In this document: positions 40,888 through 48,293 of the stretch, in pieces
Position numbering within the stretch: the stretch's first letter is position 1
How the letters are laid out: every line of letters starts with the position of its first letter
NCBI RefSeq assembly: GCF_030376605.1
Contig: NZ_JARRAE010000019.1
Span: 1 to 53,980, forward strand
Reading direction: 5' to 3'
DNA from: Pseudochrobactrum sp. sp1633
GTDB taxonomy: Bacteria > Pseudomonadota > Alphaproteobacteria > Rhizobiales > Rhizobiaceae
DNA: 53,980 bases
Made by a program: the position numbers and the translations under genes
Notes under the pieces: generated by a model
Seen by the model: the letters and a program-made list of their open reading frames with translations, nothing else
Databases searched by the model: none
Told to the model about the DNA's origin: nothing

Positions 40888-40965
40888 GTGCTGACCGTAT
40901 TAAGCGTATCCCGAAAAGTGCGAAGCGGGTTTCGGAAAAGATACGCGTCAAATAGCGGTCAGCAC
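40888..40965 (-). repeat. Nested palindrome with RIME-like element C between gsiB and gsiC
   Basis: Outer arms GTGCTGACCG (40888-40897) and CGGTCAGCAC (40956-40965) are a perfect 10 bp. Inside, GCGTATC (40904-40910) pairs with GATACGC (40940-40946) and CCGAAA with TTTCGG (40911-40916/40930-40935), leaving a 4-base bulge. The inner part shares the CCCGAAAAGTGCGAAGCG core with element B. Folded in RNA it would shield the 3' end of gsiB mRNA. Confidence 0.75.
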
Positions 40966-40981
40966 TCGCTTTCAGATGCGA

Positions 40982-42511
40982 TTATTCAGCAAAAGCGGCA
41001 TCTTCGAGCAGGAAGCCGCGGTCAGGCAGCATATAAACGCCTGAGAGGGTCTTGCTTTTAGCTGCAATATTCTGGCCTACACCAAGGAAAATCCACGGTG
41101 CATCCTGCCATGCAAGCTTCTGCACTTCCGCATAGGCTTCAGCACGTTTCGCCGGATCTGCGGTTGCAATACCTGCTTCAATCGCAGCATCAACCTTCGG
41201 GTTTTTATAGTATGCAACGTTGAACATTGCAGGCGGGAAGCTCTGGCCGTAAAGCAGAGGACGGATACCCCAGTCAGCATCACCTGTGGAAGCTGACCAG
41301 CCACCGTAATACAGCTGCACAGTTGCATCTTCAGGCTTATCAACGCCCCAGACTTTCTGCGCTGCAACACCGGCTTCAAGCGGCACGACATTGACCTTCA
41401 CATTGATCTGCGCCAGCTGCTGCTGGATGAACTGCGCTGCACGCAGGGATCCGGTATTGGAGGCAGCCCAGACTTCAGTTTCAAAACCGGCTTCGAGACC
41501 TGCTTCTTTCATCAGCTCTTTGGCTTTGTCGAGATTGAAAGTGTAGTCACCGGCTTTCACATGGAATGCCAGAGCCGAAGGAATGATGGAATCTGCCGGT
41601 GAGCAGTAACCATTGGAGACAACTTTACAGAAAGCATCTTTATCAACGGCATAGTTCAGAGCCTGACGCACACGCAGATCGTCAAACGGCTTTTTCAGAT
41701 TGTTCATGGCAACGTAGGTTTCAACGATCGACGGTGTCGCTTCGACCTGAACATTCGGGTTATTCTCGACTGCCTTTATCAGCTCAGTCGGGAATGTCGG
41801 TACATATTGTGCTTCACCGGTCTGCAGCATGGCGAAACGCGCACCGGATTCCGGCACAGAACGGATGGTCACACCATCAACTTTCGGCAGGCCTTCTTTC
41901 CAATAGTTGTCGTTCTTCACGACTTCCAATGTATCAGCAGCCCAATGTTTGAACGTGAACGGGCCGGTACCAACCGGATTGCGGTCAATATTCTTGCCGT
42001 GCTTTTCCAATGCAGCAGGCGAAATCATCATCGCACCCGGATGGGCGAGGGAGGCAACCATCGCACCGAAAGGCTCTTTAAGGATCAGTTTGATTGTTGA
42101 ATCATCAACGGCCTGTACTTCTTTGACCATAGAAACAAGGCTGCGGCGGGACAGCTTGTTATCCGGATTGGCAAGACGGTCGATGTTGAATTTGGCAGCG
42201 GCGGCATTGAAATCTGTGCCGTCGTGGAACTTGATGCCCTTGCGCAGTTTGATTGTAAACTCGGTGGCATTTTCATTGGCTTCATAGCTTTCAGCGAGAA
42301 GCGGGATAAGTTTCATATCCTTGTCGAAGCCGAACAGGCCCTGATAAATCAGGCGCAGCGAGGTCTGGGACAGGGTGTCATTGACCACAGCAGGGTCAAG
42401 GCCGGTCAGGTTGTCCTGTACGGCGACTGTGAGCGGTTTTGCCCAGACAGTGCCCGGAAGCATGACAGCGGCAGCCAGTGCCGATGACAGCAGAATTGAT
42501 TTCAGTTTCAT
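40982..42511 (-). CDS. gsiB: Glutathione-binding periplasmic protein GsiB
   Basis: SBP_bac_5 binding protein, 509 aa (E. coli GsiB 512), with a Sec signal (MKLKSILLSSALAAAVMLPGTVWA, cleavage after residue 24). Signatures: DNLTGLDPAVVNDTLSQTSLR, ATEFTIKLRKGIKFHDGTDFNA, and RNPVGTGPFTFKHW. It captures glutathione or small peptides for the GsiACD importer. It lies 19 bases after gsiA. The following palindrome could keep its mRNA at higher level than the permeases. Confidence 0.88.
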   Translation of the reverse strand: MKLKSILLSSALAAAVMLPGTVWAKPLTVAVQDNLTGLDPAVVNDTLSQTSLRLIYQGLFGFDKDMKLIPLLAESYEANENATEFTIKLRKGIKFHDGTDFNAAAAKFNIDRLANPDNKLSRRSLVSMVKEVQAVDDSTIKLILKEPFGAMVASLAHPGAMMISPAALEKHGKNIDRNPVGTGPFTFKHWAADTLEVVKNDNYWKEGLPKVDGVTIRSVPESGARFAMLQTGEAQYVPTFPTELIKAVENNPNVQVEATPSIVETYVAMNNLKKPFDDLRVRQALNYAVDKDAFCKVVSNGYCSPADSIIPSALAFHVKAGDYTFNLDKAKELMKEAGLEAGFETEVWAASNTGSLRAAQFIQQQLAQINVKVNVVPLEAGVAAQKVWGVDKPEDATVQLYYGGWSASTGDADWGIRPLLYGQSFPPAMFNVAYYKNPKVDAAIEAGIATADPAKRAEAYAEVQKLAWQDAPWIFLGVGQNIAAKSKTLSGVYMLPDRGFLLEDAAFAE

Positions 42512-42530
42512 TAGTCTCTCCTTCCACGTA

Positions 42531-44423
42531 TTATTTAAAATCGCCGATCGGGTGGCGGGCTACAAAGTGCCCCGGTTCCACCTCAACCAATGGTTTGACA
42601 ACGGGCATATCGTCGGGCTTGCGCACCGGACTTGGAATTTCGCCTTCAATCAGCGGTCTGTTGCGGTCGCGCCGTGCCGGATCGGCAATCGGCACCGCAG
42701 AGAGCAGACGACGGGTATAGGCATGCTGCGGATTTTCAAAAATCTGACGGCGTGGGCCGATTTCAACGATTTGTCCGAGATACATCACGGCCACGCGGTG
42801 TGAGACGCGTTCAACCACGGCCATGTCATGGCTGATGAAAATATAGGACAGGCCACGCTTTTCCTGCAATTCCATCAGCAGGTTAATCACCTGTGCCTGA
42901 ATGGAAACATCGAGCGCTGCCACAGCTTCGTCGGTAATCAGAATATCAGGATCACCGGCAAGCGCGCGGGCAATGCAGATACGTTGACGCTGGCCGCCGG
43001 AGAACTGGTGCGGATAGCGACGCGCATGTTCCGGCTGCATGCCGACGTCGCGCAGCAATTGCATCACGCGCTCTTCAATCTCATTGCCCTTGGCAAGGCC
43101 ATGCGTGATCAGCGGTTCAGCAATGGAGAAGCCGACAGTCAGGCGCGGATCGAGCGATGCAAACGGATCCTGAAACACATATTGGATCTTGCGGCGTACA
43201 GCGAGCTTCTCAGCACCGTTCAGCTTGAAAATATCCTTGCCACGATAGTGTACCGAGCCGGAAGTTGCTTCCTGCAACATCATCAGCGTGCGGCCGGTGG
43301 TGGATTTACCGCAACCGGATTCACCGACAAGCGCCAGTGTCTCACCCTGCCGCAGTTCAAAATTCACCTGCTCGACCGCGTGAACACGACCGGACAGTTT
43401 GGAGAAAAAGCCTCGGCGGATATCAAAGCGCGTGACAAGATCCTGCACCTTCAGCACAGGTTCATCGGATTTGATGGTATCCTGCGGTGGTGAGATTTCA
43501 AACTCGGCCGGCTTGCCATCTGCTGTAAGTTCAGCCTTGAGCATCGGAAAACGACGCGGCAGATCTTCACCATTGAGTGCGCCGAGACGCGGGACGGCTG
43601 CCTGCAAAGCACGGGTATAAGGATGCTGCGGGGATTTAAACACGTCTTCCACAGTGCCTTCTTCCACTTTTTCACCGTGGCGCATCACGAGCACACGGTC
43701 GGCAACCTCTGCCACAACGCCCATATCATGGGTGATGAACAGTACAGCCATACCCATCTCTTCCTGCAACAGGCGGATGAGGCGCAAAATCTGTGCCTGA
43801 ATGGTCACATCAAGCGCTGTGGTCGGCTCGTCTGCGATCAGCAGTTTCGGCTTGCAAGACAGTGCCATCGCAATCATCACGCGCTGGCGCATGCCGCCTG
43901 AAAGCTGATGCGGGTGACGGTCAAGCAGACGGGCAGCATCAGGAATACGCACTTTTTCCAGCATGCGCAGCGCTTCCGCACGCGCCTCCGCAGCGGAACA
44001 GTTTTGGTGCAGGCGTACGGCCTCGGCAATCTGATCTCCGACGGTGAAAACCGGATTAAGCGAGGTCATCGGCTCCTGAAAGATCATGGCAATGTCATTG
44101 CCGCGGATCTTTTCCATCGCTTTCAGGGAATATTTGGTGAGATCGGTGGTCACACCATCATTGCCGGTGAAATGAATACCGCCTTCGGTGATCTTACCGC
44201 CGCCGCTCTCCACCAGACGCATGATCGCCAGCGAGGTCACGGATTTACCCGAGCCGGATTCACCGACAACAGCCAACGTTTCTCCGGCCTTGATCTCGAA
44301 GGAGAGGTTTTTAACCGCACGGAATGTGCTTTCATCACCTTTGAAATCAACGCTGATATTATCAACGCGGATGACAGGGTGGGTGACTGGCACTGCTTGC
44401 GGGTTACTCGGCTTCACTGACAT
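42531..44423 (-). CDS. gsiA: Glutathione/dipeptide ABC transporter ATP-binding protein GsiA (two NBDs)
   Basis: Duplicated ATPase, 630 aa (E. coli GsiA 623). NBD1: Walker A GESGSGKS, signature LSGGMRQR, Walker [16 protein letters not shown]2: Walker [10 protein letters not shown], signature FSGGQRQR, Walker [13 protein letters not shown]. Each NBD ends with an oligopeptide-type C-terminal extension ([24 protein letters not shown]). In the second Walker B the usual PT pair is AV. ATG at 44423 is chosen for GAGGA 6 bases upstream; it lies inside the end of the rpiR-type gene (20-base overlap), so the regulator and transporter are cotranscribed. Confidence 0.92.
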   Translation of the reverse strand: MSVKPSNPQAVPVTHPVIRVDNISVDFKGDESTFRAVKNLSFEIKAGETLAVVGESGSGKSVTSLAIMRLVESGGGKITEGGIHFTGNDGVTTDLTKYSLKAMEKIRGNDIAMIFQEPMTSLNPVFTVGDQIAEAVRLHQNCSAAEARAEALRMLEKVRIPDAARLLDRHPHQLSGGMRQRVMIAMALSCKPKLLIADEPTTALDVTIQAQILRLIRLLQEEMGMAVLFITHDMGVVAEVADRVLVMRHGEKVEEGTVEDVFKSPQHPYTRALQAAVPRLGALNGEDLPRRFPMLKAELTADGKPAEFEISPPQDTIKSDEPVLKVQDLVTRFDIRRGFFSKLSGRVHAVEQVNFELRQGETLALVGESGCGKSTTGRTLMMLQEATSGSVHYRGKDIFKLNGAEKLAVRRKIQYVFQDPFASLDPRLTVGFSIAEPLITHGLAKGNEIEERVMQLLRDVGMQPEHARRYPHQFSGGQRQRICIARALAGDPDILITDEAVAALDVSIQAQVINLLMELQEKRGLSYIFISHDMAVVERVSHRVAVMYLGQIVEIGPRRQIFENPQHAYTRRLLSAVPIADPARRDRNRPLIEGEIPSPVRKPDDMPVVKPLVEVEPGHFVARHPIGDFK

Positions 44424-45297
44424 CCGTGGTCCTCGTCTTGGACTGCGGATGATCTTTATCGTCCGCATAGAAATAAGGCATGAGAAAGCGTGTGCGTGTT
44501 ACGGCATCGGAAACGCTTTGATGATGAGCCGCCAGAACGGCGAGAATAGTTTCAAACGCAGCAAGCGCTGCGATGCCGGAACTGTGCAGAACCGGATGAT
44601 CGGCCGGAATAAAAACCTGTTCTTGGCTGAGCGCACAAAGCGGAGAATGCGCGCCGTCAGTAACAGCGATGCAATAGGTGCCTCGACCACGGGCGAGCTT
44701 CATAAAGTCGACTGTGTGTTGTGAATAGCGCGGCAGTGCCATCGCAATCAGCAGATCTTCAGGTCCGAGCCCTGCAATTTTAAGGGCGACCCGCTCCATC
44801 CCGTTCTCGCCGGTCAGCATGATCTGCGCGCGGCTGAAAGGCAGCAGCCTGTCGGCAAAAAGCTGGAGAAGATTACCACTGACACCAAAGCCTAAAAAAG
44901 CAATGCGCTGGGCGCTCTGAATGCGCATGGCGGCGCTTTCCCAAACCGGATTGTCCGCCTGCTGCGCAACAGTCTGTACCTGCGAAAGAGCATTTTTGAA
45001 GGAGTCTTTAATTACACGCCGTGGCGGGATGTGACGGGCGCGGTCAATATTCTCTACCGGTTTCAGCAAGGACTGATAGCCCTGCACCGCATGCGCACGA
45101 AATTCGGTATAACCGTTCAGGCCGAGCGCTTTGACAAATCGTGTAATAGTGGCAGTTGAGGTTTCGGTCGCGGAGGCGAGCTCTTCAATGCCCATTGTCG
45201 CAACAGGAAAAGGGTTCGTCAGCACATAATCAGCAATTTTTTGCTGATTTGCTGTCAGGCGTGACCACTGTGCTTCTATGAGCGCTGGTAGATTCAC
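44404..45297 (-). CDS. MurR/RpiR-family transcriptional regulator
   Basis: RpiR-type regulator, 297 aa. An N-terminal HTH_6 ([34 protein letters not shown]) is followed by a SIS domain ([43 protein letters not shown]). The start GTG at 45297 is chosen because GGGGGGA stands 5 bases upstream; a TTG at 45312 would place that site inside the gene. It is the first gene of the gsi-iaaA operon. SIS domains bind phosphosugars, so the effector for a peptide-transport operon is an open question; muropeptide-like ligands are a possibility. Confidence 0.87.
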   Translation of the reverse strand: MNLPALIEAQWSRLTANQQKIADYVLTNPFPVATMGIEELASATETSTATITRFVKALGLNGYTEFRAHAVQGYQSLLKPVENIDRARHIPPRRVIKDSFKNALSQVQTVAQQADNPVWESAAMRIQSAQRIAFLGFGVSGNLLQLFADRLLPFSRAQIMLTGENGMERVALKIAGLGPEDLLIAMALPRYSQHTVDFMKLARGRGTYCIAVTDGAHSPLCALSQEQVFIPADHPVLHSSGIAALAAFETILAVLAAHHQSVSDAVTRTRFLMPYFYADDKDHPQSKTRTTDVSEAE

Positions 45298-45337
45298 TGA
45301 TTCCCCCCTCAATTATCTCCCGAAAAAAATCCTATCA

Positions 45338-45370
45338 AAAAAGATTCAATATGAAAATCTTTTTCATATT
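45338..45370. promoter_or_regulatory. Overlapping palindromes upstream of the RpiR-gsi operon
   Basis: AATATGAAA (45348-45356) and TTTCATATT (45362-45370) form a perfect 9-bp inverted repeat around 5 bases. A second perfect pair, AAAAAGATT (45338-45346) and AATCTTTTT (45356-45364), overlaps it. They lie 41-73 bases before the GTG start and are a good candidate for the autoregulatory RpiR operator. Confidence 0.55.
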
Positions 45371-45466
45371 ATGTGACAAAATATCTTTTCTCATTGGTAT
45401 AGAAAAACTTAGCCGCGGCTCCGGTCGGAGCGCACGGCTTTCAGCAGTGAAAAAGTCCTTGTCTGT

Positions 45467-45475
45467 GGGGGGGGG
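45467..45475. repeat. Nine-G homopolymer tract
   Basis: A run of nine G lies in the 201-base gap between the mocR-type stop and the rpiR-type promoter. It is not inside a credible gene. Length could vary by slippage; it is also a common place for sequencing error. Confidence 0.8.
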
Positions 45476-45498
45476 CGGGAGTATCGTCGAACTGTATT

Positions 45499-46932
45499 TT
45501 ACTGTTGTGACTTTATCAGTAACTGGACAGCGCGCGTGAGTTCAGCCTCATTCAGAGTGGCGAAGCCGAGACGGAAAGCTTCTGCGGGGCGCGTTTTATC
45601 CAGTTCAAAATGACTGCCAGGCAAAACAGAAAGCCCTGAGCGGGCAGCACACTCTGCCCAACCTTTTGCATCGCCCTGATTGAGTTTGAACCAAATGGCC
45701 AGACCACCGGCCGGAAGGGAAAACTGACCATATTCCTTCAAAGAATTGTCTAACAACTCAGCCAGAAAATCACGTCTCGCATGATAGATCCGGCGCGCTT
45801 TGCGGGCATGGCGTTTAATGGTGCCGTCCGCGAGCAGGTCACTCAGAGCCAGTTCCAGCGGCAGATCGCCCTGCCTGTCAATTGCTTCGCGGTGCAGGGT
45901 CATTTTTCTCAGAATATCCGGCGGAGCCACGGCATAACCAATGCGGATGCCGGGTGCTAGCAGTTTGGAAAACGAGCCGAGATAAATGATTGGCAGTTCT
46001 GTGCCGGAGCGTGCCATGAGCGGCAAAACGGGTCTGCCATCGTAGCGATATTCATTATCATAATCGTCTTCGATGATCACCAGATTGTAGCGTTTTGCCA
46101 GTTCCAGCAGGCGCAAGCGTCTAGCAGCCCCCAATGTGACAGTCGTCGGATATTGATGATGCGGCGTCAGATAAACGGCTTTGAGCTGCCTGTCACGTTT
46201 GACAAGCGTCTCCAGTGCATCAACGTCAATGCCGCCTTCATCAACCGGAACACCGACAACTTGTGCACCGGCTGCACGAAAAGCCGACCATGCCAGCGGA
46301 TAACCGGGTTGTTCAACCGCTATTTTCGTGTCCGGCTCGATCACTGCTTTCGCAGCCAGAAACAATGCCATCTGGCTGCCTCTGGTGATGAGAATGTCTT
46401 TCGCCGAGGCAATCAGCCCGCGCTCAACATTTAAATAAGCGGACAGGTTTTCCCGCAGAGATTTGTTACCGGCGGGGTCACTATAGGAACCGCCATGTGT
46501 AAAATTGGTGCTGGTGAGTGCTCGCCGGAAGGCTTGCGCGAAAGCTGCTGTCGGTAGCAGACGGGCATCCGGTGCACCATCGGAAAACTTGAGCAATATA
46601 CGGGGTACATTGCTGTTGACCGGCGCCTGAAGATGAAGGCCATGTGCCGCTGCGTCAGACTTGACGACTTCCGGCAAGTCGCGCGCAACAAATGTGCCGC
46701 GCGAAGGCTCGGTTGCCAGCCAGCCCTGCATCGTCAACTCATGATAGGCGGCATCTACAGTGTTGCGGTTGAGTTTGAGCGTCTGCGCCAGCGAGCGTGT
46801 TCCGGGTAAAGCTGCCCCGGGTTTGAGACGACCGCGCTCAATTTCACTGATGATCGAGCGTGCCAGCGCGAGAAAGATCGGCTCCCGTTCTCTGGCTGAA
46901 ATTTCGATTGCGAGTGCGGTACTTTTTCTCAT
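45499..46932 (-). CDS. MocR/PdxR-type GntR regulator with aminotransferase domain
   Basis: Chimeric regulator, 477 aa. The GntR winged HTH at about 15-80 (LARSIISEIERGRLKPGAALPGTRSLAQTLKLNRNTVDAAYHELTMQGWLATEPSRGTF is shown here only by its span) is followed by a fold-type I aminotransferase-like domain with ITRGSQMALFLAAKAV, IIEDDYDNEYRYDG, and the PLP lysine in GSFSKLLAPGIRIGYAV. It probably senses PLP or an amino-compound adduct. No pdxST, gab or taurine genes lie beside it; the nearest same-strand gene is the MOSC gene upstream. The target is unknown. Confidence 0.87.
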   Translation of the reverse strand: MRKSTALAIEISAREREPIFLALARSIISEIERGRLKPGAALPGTRSLAQTLKLNRNTVDAAYHELTMQGWLATEPSRGTFVARDLPEVVKSDAAAHGLHLQAPVNSNVPRILLKFSDGAPDARLLPTAAFAQAFRRALTSTNFTHGGSYSDPAGNKSLRENLSAYLNVERGLIASAKDILITRGSQMALFLAAKAVIEPDTKIAVEQPGYPLAWSAFRAAGAQVVGVPVDEGGIDVDALETLVKRDRQLKAVYLTPHHQYPTTVTLGAARRLRLLELAKRYNLVIIEDDYDNEYRYDGRPVLPLMARSGTELPIIYLGSFSKLLAPGIRIGYAVAPPDILRKMTLHREAIDRQGDLPLELALSDLLADGTIKRHARKARRIYHARRDFLAELLDNSLKEYGQFSLPAGGLAIWFKLNQGDAKGWAECAARSGLSVLPGSHFELDKTRPAEAFRLGFATLNEAELTRAVQLLIKSQQ

Positions 46933-47004
46933 CGCTTACCTGAATTGATATGCGCCGTTGCTATATGGTGAATTAACATCACAAAACACCGGCGTCTTGA
47001 AGTC

Positions 47005-47682
47005 TCAGCCTTGCAAACGGCGGGACCAGTCCTCAACTTTGCGCGAAGCCAGACGTTTGATGGCATAGTCGCGCCAGTTTTGCGCAAGATGCTCAAGCTC
47101 TGCCATGACGGATAATTCAGCGAAATTCAGCGTGTCGACATATAAAATATGCCATGCTTTATGGATCGTCCAGTCGGGTGAGGGGCGGTCAATCAACCGT
47201 AGTTCATCCCCGGCTTCAACCGTGCCCTCCTGCAAGACACGATAATACCAGCCTGTGCGGCCGCTGCGCTGAACCCGCAGCGACATATCGGTGGTGTCAA
47301 ACCGGATATTCAGTTTCCAGCAAGGCTGCCGCCCCTGACTAACCTGAATAATGGCATCACCGGCCTGAAAAGTGTCGCCGATTGCAACCGTGTTTTCTGT
47401 CAGGCCGGTTGTCGAAAGATTTTCTCCGAAGGCACCGGCTTGTTTTAAGATATCGCGCTCGCCAATTTCCTGCTGCCAGATTGCATAGTGATCATAAGGG
47501 TAATGATGGACTGCTTTTTCAGGGCCGCCGTGATTTTTCCGGTCTCCCTGTGCGTCCTTGATAAAACCCTCAATGCCAAGTCGGTTCTTACCCGAAGACG
47601 GCAATTTATGAATGGCGCTGGGCGCATCGCGGGGACCAAGCGGGGCAACGGAGCCGGTCAGAACTGTATCAATCGAAATCAT
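47005..47682 (-). CDS. yiiM: MOSC-domain protein, YiiM-like
   Basis: MOSC protein, 225 aa (E. coli YiiM 224). It has AIHKLPSSGKNRLGIEGFIKDAQGDRKNHGGPEKAVHHYP at the N-terminus (partial span: conserved HGGPEKAVHHYP near 51-62), GAFGENLSTTGL, and GRQPCWKLNIRF with Cys123-like MOSC cysteine. The C-terminal 3-alpha domain follows. YiiM reduces N-hydroxylated compounds such as 6-hydroxylaminopurine using a molybdenum cofactor. ATG at 47682 is chosen because the longer frame to 47811 would run through the tRNA-Cys gene. It is followed by the MocR-type gene after 72 bases. Confidence 0.85.
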   Translation of the reverse strand: MISIDTVLTGSVAPLGPRDAPSAIHKLPSSGKNRLGIEGFIKDAQGDRKNHGGPEKAVHHYPYDHYAIWQQEIGERDILKQAGAFGENLSTTGLTENTVAIGDTFQAGDAIIQVSQGRQPCWKLNIRFDTTDMSLRVQRSGRTGWYYRVLQEGTVEAGDELRLIDRPSPDWTIHKAWHILYVDTLNFAELSVMAELEHLAQNWRDYAIKRLASRKVEDWSRRLQG

Positions 47683-47712
47683 ATCTGTGTTCTCTGTGGC
47701 GTAAGAATAGAA

Positions 47713-47754
47713 CCATTTCTGACCAATATGGATTTTGATATTGGTCAGAAATGG
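47713..47754. repeat. Perfect 17-bp palindrome joined to the 3' end of tRNA-Cys
   Basis: CCATTTCTGACCAATAT (47713-47729) and ATATTGGTCAGAAATGG (47738-47754) are perfect inverted arms with an 8-base loop. The second arm includes the three bases that encode the tRNA CCA end (47752-47754). No T-run follows on either strand. Confidence 0.85.
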
Positions 47755-47825
47755 AGGCCGACTCTGGATTTGAACCAGACTGAACGGATTTGCAATCCGT
47801 TGCGTAACCACTCCGCCATTCGGCC
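47752..47825 (-). tRNA. tRNA-Cys (GCA)
   Basis: Read on the minus strand, a 74-base cloverleaf starts GGCCGAATGGCGG and ends GTCGGCCTCCA. The anticodon stem is ACGGA/TCCGT with loop TTGCAAA (anticodon GCA); the T arm is TCTGG/CCAGA with loop TTCAAAT. The CCA end is encoded. The acceptor stem has an A-G mismatch at position 7-66, the other six pairs being perfect. tRNA-Cys of related bacteria normally has G-C there as far as I recall. Confidence 0.93.
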
Positions 47826-48126
47826 TGATGATGAGAGTTGGACAGGTTGGTTTTTAAAAAGTCTTGGGAGGACATTTATATAAAACCGTCTCCTGAATAC
47901 AGATGATCAGAGCAGAACGGATGGTCCGGAATTTAAATGAAAGACAGGCCGGTCAGTTAAGAGAAGCACTATCGAATCGTGCGTCCGGCAGCTCTGAATT
48001 TGTCTTTTCTGCAGTGCATCGTTGATTGGAAATATGCGGCGCATTATTGGGATGAGACGCTGAGAACAGTTTTTTGTACCATTCTGAGACGCACGCTAAA
48101 CTCATTGAAAATATTATGTTTTTTTG
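47826..48126. other. Gene-free stretch between tRNA-Cys and the autotransporter promoter
   Basis: About 300 bases that must hold the tRNA-Cys promoter (minus strand; AT-rich TTTATATAAAA near 47875-47886) and the upstream region of the autotransporter. No credible gene, repeat or further tRNA was seen. Small reading frames here lack ribosome-binding sites. Confidence 0.5.
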
Positions 48127-48157
48127 TTGACGTGTGTGCATATGGCTATCATATAAA
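48127..48157 (+). promoter_or_regulatory. Putative autotransporter promoter
   Basis: TTGACG (48127-48132) is followed after 17 bases by CATATA (48150-48155) or after 19 bases by TATAAA (48152-48157). This gives a leader of about 130 bases before the ATG at 48294. Confidence 0.45.
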
Positions 48158-48293
48158 TTAGACGCCCTGTGGATAGGCAGGGGAGGAAATTTATCCGTTG
48201 CCTTATATGTCTTCGTGCCGGTTCTGCGTGAGCGTGCGGCTGTTTTGAGGGTTTCCGGTCAACAGAATAATGATTGGGAAGAAAGAACTCAGT

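Noticed and set aside
44424-44468. Earlier start of gsiA
   Set aside because: No ribosome site, and the protein from 44423 already matches the family length.
45351-45539. Small 62-codon frame through the G9 tract
   Set aside because: Starts inside the operator palindrome, lacks a ribosome site and runs into mocR antisense; so the G tract is not treated as a coding phase-variation switch.
47683-47811. N-terminal extension of the MOSC protein
   Set aside because: It would translate the tRNA-Cys gene and the palindrome; YiiM-like length fits the start at 47682.
47953-48141. Small 62-codon frame upstream of the autotransporter
   Set aside because: No ribosome-binding site, no recognisable motif, and it overlaps the promoter region.
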